This document shows, piece by piece, positions 1-4,117 of a stretch of DNA of 6,821 nt (its first letter is position 1; the number at the start of each line of letters is the position of its first letter). The stretch comes from Paracoccaceae bacterium (lineage in GTDB: Bacteria; Pseudomonadota; Alphaproteobacteria; Rhodobacterales; Rhodobacteraceae), in assembly GCA_007128865.1 (NCBI GenBank), contig SKWP01000228.1:1-6821 (forward strand), read 5' to 3'. The notes under the pieces are model-generated. The model ran no database searches. It saw nothing but the letters and a program-made list of their open reading frames with translations, and was not told the origin of the DNA. The translations under genes and the position numbers were made by a program.

Positions 1-2
1 CG

Positions 3-170
3 CAGCGCCAGCAGACACGCGACGTCCAGACCGCGCTGAATTTCTTCGGCTTTCCGGCCGGCGCGGTTGACGGGGCGATGGGACCGAACACGCGTAACGC
101 CATCCGCGCCTATCAGCAGGCCATGGGCTTTCCCGTTACCGGCACGCTCGATGCGACCCAGCGGGATTTC
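3..170 (+). other. Peptidoglycan-binding domain 1 (PG_binding_1-like), in gene A
   Basis: The translation reads RDVQTALNFFGFPAG, then GAVDGAMGPNTRNAIRAYQQ, then MGFPVTGTLDATQRDFL. This is the three-helix peptidoglycan-binding pattern: Gln-x-x-Leu in helix 1, D-G-x-x-G-x-x-T before helix 2, and a Gly-x-Leu turn before helix 3. It shares GAxDGAxGPNT with the second copy near 1068. A helical stretch (ILQQQGPQGLLRIYRDEMRG) follows; I associate this layout with Rhodobacterales proteins, from memory and not checked. Confidence 0.8.
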
Positions 171-3100
171 CTGATCGGCAGCTATCACCGCGCCCGCCAC
201 GCAGGCGCAATACCGCGCGACAGCACCATCCTGCAACAGCAGGGTCCGCAGGGGCTGTTGCGGATCTATCGCGACGAGATGCGCGGCATCGCCGCTCCAG
301 CCGGCCCGCCGCAAGCGGACGCGCCGATCCTGTTCGGACAGGCAGGCGCACCGGGGGCCCCCCAGCCGCAAATCGGAGCGGGGAGCGTGGGCACGCCCGG
401 TCTTGCCACGCCTTCGGTCGGCGGAGGCGCATTGCTGGGCCCTCACGCCGTGATCGATCCCGAACTGGACACATACCGATGCCTCAGGACCGCGAACCGC
501 AATGCTTTTGCGGAATGCCTAAGGGCGGCAGGTGCTTCGGAGCCGGCAATTCGTGCAGCGATAGCGCTGTCGCGTGACGGCGCCAATGTCTACATCGTCG
601 AATACTTCGACATCGGCGCGGTTGACGTTGCCGTGTTGGAGTGGCCGGCGGCTGGCGTGGGAATCACCTACGGGTTTGTCGTTGGCAACTTGGAATTCCT
701 GCCGGCTGGCGAGTTGTTCCGCCCCATGGACATTCGCGACGGCGCCAGCCGGTCGCTTGCCCGTCGCCACCCGCGCGCAGCGGCCATGAACGTGACCGGA
801 ATCGTCGGCCACCGCTTTCTGGACGACGGCGGACAACGTTTCGTGCTGACCACACCGCTCACCGACGGCTGTCGGGCGTGTGACATCGTCGGTACAGCAA
901 TCGGCTATGTCGATTTTCGCAATGGCCGGGTGGTAGGCTCAGGTACCATCGGCTGGACGGCCCGACAAGGGGAAGGCCACTGGGACGGAGACGACGTCCA
1001 CCGCCGACTTGCCGCCCGGGACGTGCGTGAGATGCAAACACAACTGAACCTGCGCGGGTATATCGCCGGCGCCATGGATGGCGCCTTTGGGCCGAACACA
1101 GCCCGCGCATTGCGGGACTTTCGGCGCGAGCATTGCCTAGGCGATGACGCGGAATGGACGACGCAGACTGCCGCGCTGCTTGCCGGTGGCGCCGATGACT
1201 TCGACACGGCTCCCTGCGGTGTGGCGTCGCGGCGACCGGTGGCTACCGCGGCGCTTCAAGTCTTTCCCTTGCGCGAAGGAATCTATGCCCGAAGCATCGA
1301 CTACTGCCTGCTTGATCAGGAGGGCTTTCACCGCATCGGCGATGCCATCGGTTTTGTTCGGCAAACTTTCGAGGACGGCCTTCTGCATGCCTATGAATCC
1401 TCCTGCCGCATCGACGAGGCAGTCGAGGACAACGGCCAGATCCGGGTGCGGTTCACCTGTGACGGAGAAGGCGAGACCTGGACCGGCTATCAGCTGTTCG
1501 AGAACGTGTCCGAAACCGGCTTCACCGAAATCATCGAGACCGACCCCAGACCGCATGAGGCGCCCGCTATCGTTTATTCCGAAATCCGAGGCAATGTCGG
1601 TGTCCGGCACTTTCATCACTGCGATATACTAACCGCAGCAAGCGCGGCGATTACGAGCTCTCGCCTCGAGCCCGGGATCTATGCCGAACACCCAGGCCAG
1701 TGTCCGTTCTCGGGCGTTCCTGAACCGGATATCGCCACCCTTTCCATGGTACGCCCGCTCTCCGTGTCAGAAGGACACGTTGCCTGGGACCACGCCGGAT
1801 GCAACATTCTCGGACAGAGCCAAGCCGGCAACACTTTCACCTTTGATCTGTTCTGCACAGGTGAAGGCCACAGCTGGCGGAGCACTGAGCACATCGAGCG
1901 GCTGAGCGCGACGGACGTCCTATTTCGCGGGGTTCGCTTTAGCCATTGCGGCTCTTCGCCTGTGCCGCAGGGGGCGGGCCTTGACGGGCGTGTTCCCTTG
2001 CCGGTGGAGGATGGCTTCTATGCCGCGCTGCCTGAGGCCTGCCCGGTGTTCGATGGAACCGAACGCAGCGAGGATCAACAAATCGCGGCTGGCCTTCGTA
2101 TCATGTTGCGTGATGGACAGTACAGCCGGGGAGAGCAATCCTGCCCAATCGTCGAATTCACCGAGGTAAACGGCCTCGGTCGCCTCAGCATGGAGTGCAT
2201 ATACGGCGACACAGCAGCGATATTCAACTTTGAGCTGAACCCCCGGGGATCAAGCGGTTTCGAAAGCCAGGGCACCGTCTATCACCTTTGTGCAGAGCAG
2301 CCCACACAATTCCCCGAGGACGCGGAAGCATCAACAGAAGACATGCCTTCGGTTGCCGACCCTCTGCAAGATGGCTTCCACCTGTCAGCAGGCTTTCTGA
2401 CATCCGCCGACGAGGTTCGTCATGGCAGTCAGCTGCTTGGCCTGGAGCTGAGAGCTGACGCAGGTACGCCTGTGCTCTCACCGGTCTCGGGGATAATCAT
2501 CGGTAACCGCACGGGGACCGATGTCCCTGCGGACCAGAGATGGTTGATCCTACGGGACACTGCCAGCGGGCAGGAGCATGTGTTCGGTCATCTGGTCAGC
2601 CCACTCCAGCCCGGCGAAGAGGTGCGTGCGGGTGAACAGTTAGGAGAGATCGCCTCTGGCAGCGGTGGACACCGCCTGCACTGGGGCATCAACCGCCTCG
2701 GCATCTGGCAGGCGGTCGACACCGCGGCGGGCTGGGGCTGGGAGCATGGACCGGCGGAAGCCGATGCCGAGCAGGTGCATGCCCGCGGATGGATCGATCC
2801 AGCGCCACAGGCCGGAATCCTTATGACCGAGCCTGCGCAAACCGACGCTTCAAACCTGGCTGCATCGGTACCAGAGCTTCTCGCAGGGGTGGCAGCCGCG
2901 CATGAAGCTGCGCCCGCGGGGGTCTTTGCCGCGGCGCAAGTGGGCCACCACATGACCGGGGAGGCAACTGCAGCAACACCGACGCAGGAGGCACTGGAGC
3001 TGATCGAGGCGCACTTTACGTCAGCCCTCGGCGTGGACAGCGACTATGTACAGTTACAACTGAGAGATGCGGGCTTCCTGACGGGCGAGCTCGCTCCCTT

Positions 3101-3266
3101 CGGTCCGGATGGGCGCCATTCCCAATGGACCCCACAAGTGCAGGAGGCGTTTGCGGCAGCCCTTGACTACGCACGCGCGCACGGGATCAGCTACGATTTG
3201 ACCAGCGAAAACGGCTACTTCGCCTTCATCGACTCTGTGCGCGCACACAGAGCGGCGGGGCAGTGA
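3..3266 (+). CDS. Large multidomain peptidoglycan-binding envelope protein with tandem Cys modules and a degenerate M23-like domain (5' partial)
   Basis: The reading frame is open from the window edge to the TGA at 3264-3266. The first ATG (78) is not the real start, because the 25 codons before it encode the first half of a PG_binding_1 domain (RDVQTALNFFGFPAG then GAVDGAMGPNT). Residues below count from the Met at 78. Order: PG_binding_1 (to about 30), short helical stretch (31-72), Pro/Ala/Gly-rich linker (73-128), unassigned domain (132-293) with CRAC at 265-268, second PG_binding_1 (313-370, GAMDGAFGPNT), three four-Cys modules (401-738), M23/LytM-like beta domain (766-882) ending in LHWG, and a helical tail with a possible third peptidoglycan-binding fold (988-1036). 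It probably sits in the periplasm or outer envelope, anchored to peptidoglycan. The signal peptide, if any, lies upstream. Hydrolase activity is doubtful because M23 metal-site residues are replaced. The family name and biological role are not recognised. The domain boundaries are read by eye. Confidence 0.9.
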   Translation, partial: QRQQTRDVQTALNFFGFPAGAVDGAMGPNTRNAIRAYQQAMGFPVTGTLDATQRDFLIGSYHRARHAGAIPRDSTILQQQGPQGLLRIYRDEMRGIAAPAGPPQADAPILFGQAGAPGAPQPQIGAGSVGTPGLATPSVGGGALLGPHAVIDPELDTYRCLRTANRNAFAECLRAAGASEPAIRAAIALSRDGANVYIVEYFDIGAVDVAVLEWPAAGVGITYGFVVGNLEFLPAGELFRPMDIRDGASRSLARRHPRAAAMNVTGIVGHRFLDDGGQRFVLTTPLTDGCRACDIVGTAIGYVDFRNGRVVGSGTIGWTARQGEGHWDGDDVHRRLAARDVREMQTQLNLRGYIAGAMDGAFGPNTARALRDFRREHCLGDDAEWTTQTAALLAGGADDFDTAPCGVASRRPVATAALQVFPLREGIYARSIDYCLLDQEGFHRIGDAIGFVRQTFEDGLLHAYESSCRIDEAVEDNGQIRVRFTCDGEGETWTGYQLFENVSETGFTEIIETDPRPHEAPAIVYSEIRGNVGVRHFHHCDILTAASAAITSSRLEPGIYAEHPGQCPFSGVPEPDIATLSMVRPLSVSEGHVAWDHAGCNILGQSQAGNTFTFDLFCTGEGHSWRSTEHIERLSATDVLFRGVRFSHCGSSPVPQGAGLDGRVPLPVEDGFYAALPEACPVFDGTERSEDQQIAAGLRIMLRDGQYSRGEQSCPIVEFTEVNGLGRLSMECIYGDTAAIFNFELNPRGSSGFESQGTVYHLCAEQPTQFPEDAEASTEDMPSVADPLQDGFHLSAGFLTSADEVRHGSQLLGLELRADAGTPVLSPVSGIIIGNRTGTDVPADQRWLILRDTASGQEHVFGHLVSPLQPGEEVRAGEQLGEIASGSGGHRLHWGINRLGIWQAVDTAAGWGWEHGPAEADAEQVHARGWIDPAPQAGILMTEPAQTDASNLAASVPELLAGVAAAHEAAPAGVFAAAQVGHHMTGEATAATPTQEALELIEAHFTSALGVDSDYVQLQLRDAGFLTGELAPFGPDGRHSQWTPQVQEAFAAALDYARAHGISYDLTSENGYFAFIDSVRAHRAAGQ
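471..956 (+). other. Unassigned domain with CxxC between the two peptidoglycan-binding domains of gene A
   Basis: Residues 132-293 start with a short helical part containing C135 and C147 (LDTYRC...FAEC) and continue as a beta-rich region ending in TTPLTDGCRACDIVGTAIG and YVDFRNGRVVGSGTIGW. C265 and C268 form a CxxC. No catalytic motif is visible and I do not recognise a family. The strand pattern suggests a compact beta domain, perhaps stabilised by a 135-147 pair and a 265-268 pair. Confidence 0.5.
1014..1190 (+). other. Peptidoglycan-binding domain 2 (PG_binding_1-like), in gene A
   Basis: Residues about 313-370 read ARDVREMQTQLNLRGYIAG, then AMDGAFGPNTARALRDFRRE, then a short third helix ending in ALLAGG. 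The core matches the family and copy 1. Unlike copy 1 it carries a cysteine (C353), and another (C380) follows just after the domain, so the two could pair. Confidence 0.75.
1278..2291 (+). repeat. Three tandem diverged four-cysteine modules within gene A
   Basis: Three modules each begin with G-[IF]-Y-A followed by a cysteine exactly nine residues after the Gly (G401/C410, G533/C542, G646/C655). Module 1 spans 1278-1622 (C410, C443, C461, C515), module 2 spans 1674-1949 (C542, C575, C593, C624), module 3 spans 2013-2291 (C655, C689, C707, C738). Cysteine spacings are 33/18/54, 33/18/31 and 34/18/31, so module 1 carries about 23 extra residues before its last Cys. Modules 1 and 2 also share GEGxxW right after Cys 3, and modules 1 and 2 end in HC with a preceding V-R-x-x-H type strand. 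Other positions are highly diverged, so the duplications are old. I do not recognise a named family. Two disulfides per module is the natural inference. Confidence 0.8.
2373..2723 (+). other. M23/LytM-like domain with damaged metal site, in gene A
   Basis: Residues about 766-882 follow the M23 (lysostaphin/LytM) beta-sandwich pattern: LRADAGTPVLSPVSGIII for the strand after the HxxxD motif, FGHL (836-839) in the place of YAHL, PGEEVRAGEQLGEIASGSGG for the turn that is usually V..G..I...G.TG, and LHWGI (867-871) in the place of LHFEV. Aligned to LytM, the first ligand His becomes Leu786, the Asp ligand becomes Glu790, and the first His of HxH becomes Arg866, unless His865 substitutes by a one-residue shift. 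His838 and His868 remain. It is therefore likely a non-catalytic fold, as in EnvC/NlpD-type regulators, though that role is only an analogy. Confidence 0.65.
3045..3188 (+). other. Possible third peptidoglycan-binding-like helical fold at the C-terminus of gene A
   Basis: Residues 990-1037 read YVQLQLRDAGFLTG, then a Gly/Pro loop containing FGPDG, then TPQVQEAFAAALDYARAHGI. Leu-x-x-x-Gly-Phe followed by DG and Thr-x-x-Val-x-x-Ala-Phe follows the PG_binding_1 layout loosely. The alignment is weak and an unrelated helical tail is equally possible. Confidence 0.3.
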
Positions 3267-3330
3267 ATGAACAGAGATGCGCAATAAGGGCCACAAGGCG
3301 TTCCTCCTGCTGCATGGGACTGCCAGTCAG

Positions 3331-3351
3331 CCAATCCGAAAACGGATCTGG
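3331..3351 (+). other. Imperfect hairpin in the intergenic spacer
   Basis: CCA-ATCCG, loop AAAA, CGGAT-C-TGG: a perfect five-base stem with an AAAA loop, extended by three more pairs across one bulged C. No T-run follows (AACCTTTGACG), so it does not meet the standard for an intrinsic terminator. It might attenuate, stabilise the upstream mRNA, or be chance. Confidence 0.35.
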
Positions 3352-3368
3352 AACCTTTGACGAACTTT

Positions 3369-3373
3369 GAGGG
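3369..3373 (+). promoter_or_regulatory. Probable ribosome binding site of gene B
   Basis: GAGGG lies nine bases before the ATG at 3383. An in-frame TGA at 3368-3370 rules out any earlier start, so this site and the ATG at 3383 define the start of gene B. Confidence 0.6.
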
Positions 3374-3382
3374 TGCGAGCTG

Positions 3383-4117
3383 ATGACGATTTTTATCCAC
3401 GATCTCACAGGGCTCTTCGGCTTCTTTGATCCACGCAGCGGTGAGGTAACAGGGCTAGGAGATTTCGGCCAAACCATCACCGACGTGTCCTTCGGGCACG
3501 ATGGCACCCTCTACGCAATAGACTTCAACTCACTCCATATCGCAGACCCAGACTCCGGCACGCTGGATTTCGTCCGTACTCTGCCGATCAGCCAGGCAAA
3601 CAGCCTTGCCACGGGCTTTGAACCGCAGGCTGGGACGGAGCATTCGAGGGCCTTCGTGGGCGCTGGTGACGGACGCTGGGCACAATTCTACTTCGAGACT
3701 GGCGAGATAGTCGGAGAAGGATCGTTTCCACAAAACTGGCAGGCCAGCGGCGATATCGTCGGCTACACCCGCGATGATGGAGTCAGGGAGTGGATCGTGG
3801 CTGCACAGCGCGGAGGTGGGCTGATCGGCCCCACCCACGCCTTCTTGCGCTACATCTATGATCCCGACGCGCCCTATATTGGCACGAATCTCGGCGTGTT
3901 CTCGCAAGACGACGACACCGACGTGCGCATCGTCGTTAACAATCACAACGTGCGCAACCTCTGGGCTCTCGCCGGGCCCGGCGAGCCCGGCGAGCCCTTC
4001 TTCGGCTTTGCCGGCGCGCGCGCCTATGAGTTCGAGCTCGATCCGCTGAGCGTACGCCAGATAGCCGACCTTTCCGGCTACGGCTTCGTCGAGATCGCCG
4101 GGGCTGCGCGCGTTGTC
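3383..4117 (+). other. Beta-propeller-like N-terminal region of gene B
   Basis: Residues 1-245 contain blade-like repeats: LTGLFGFFDPRSGEVTGLGDF, then ITDVSFGHDGTLYAIDF and LHIADPDSGTLDFV, and later ARAYEFELDPLSVRQIADLS. The pattern (hydrophobic strand, D-P-x-S/T-G turn, then DGTLYAI) is typical of propeller segments at the start of alphaproteobacterial RTX-type proteins. Blades between residues 80 and 200 are unclear. A GPGEPGEP stretch (198-205) interrupts it. Confidence 0.45.

Larger units (their letters stand above)
3267..3382 (+). other. Intergenic spacer between gene A and gene B
   Basis: This 116-base stretch contains no gene; the ATG right after the gene A stop opens only six codons before TAA at 3285-3287. 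It holds an imperfect hairpin at 3331-3351 and a short palindrome GACTGCCAGTC at 3318-3328. No convincing sigma-70 type promoter was found. Gene B could be cotranscribed with gene A or have its own promoter; the sequence does not decide this. Confidence 0.7.

Noticed and set aside
78..80. ATG at 78 as the start of gene A
   Set aside because: The 25 codons before it form the first half of a peptidoglycan-binding domain in the same frame, so the real start lies upstream of the window.
1137..1619. Minus-strand open frame of 160 codons opposite gene A
   Set aside because: It mirrors a codon-biased gene in GC-rich DNA, overlaps the first Cys module completely, and its translation shows no domain-like pattern.
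3267..3287. Short ORF starting directly after the gene A stop
   Set aside because: It has only six codons and no ribosome binding site of its own; likely chance.
3331..3351. Hairpin as an intrinsic terminator for gene A
   Set aside because: The stem is short, has one bulge and is not followed by a T-run.
3357..3362. TTGACG as a -35 promoter box for gene B
   Set aside because: A -10 box at normal spacing would fall on the start codon itself (CTGATG at 3380-3385), which does not resemble TATAAT.
3974..4000. GPGEPGEP as a collagen-like domain
   Set aside because: Only about three Gly-x-x triplets are present, far too few for a collagen helix; it is treated as a small tandem repeat in a loop.
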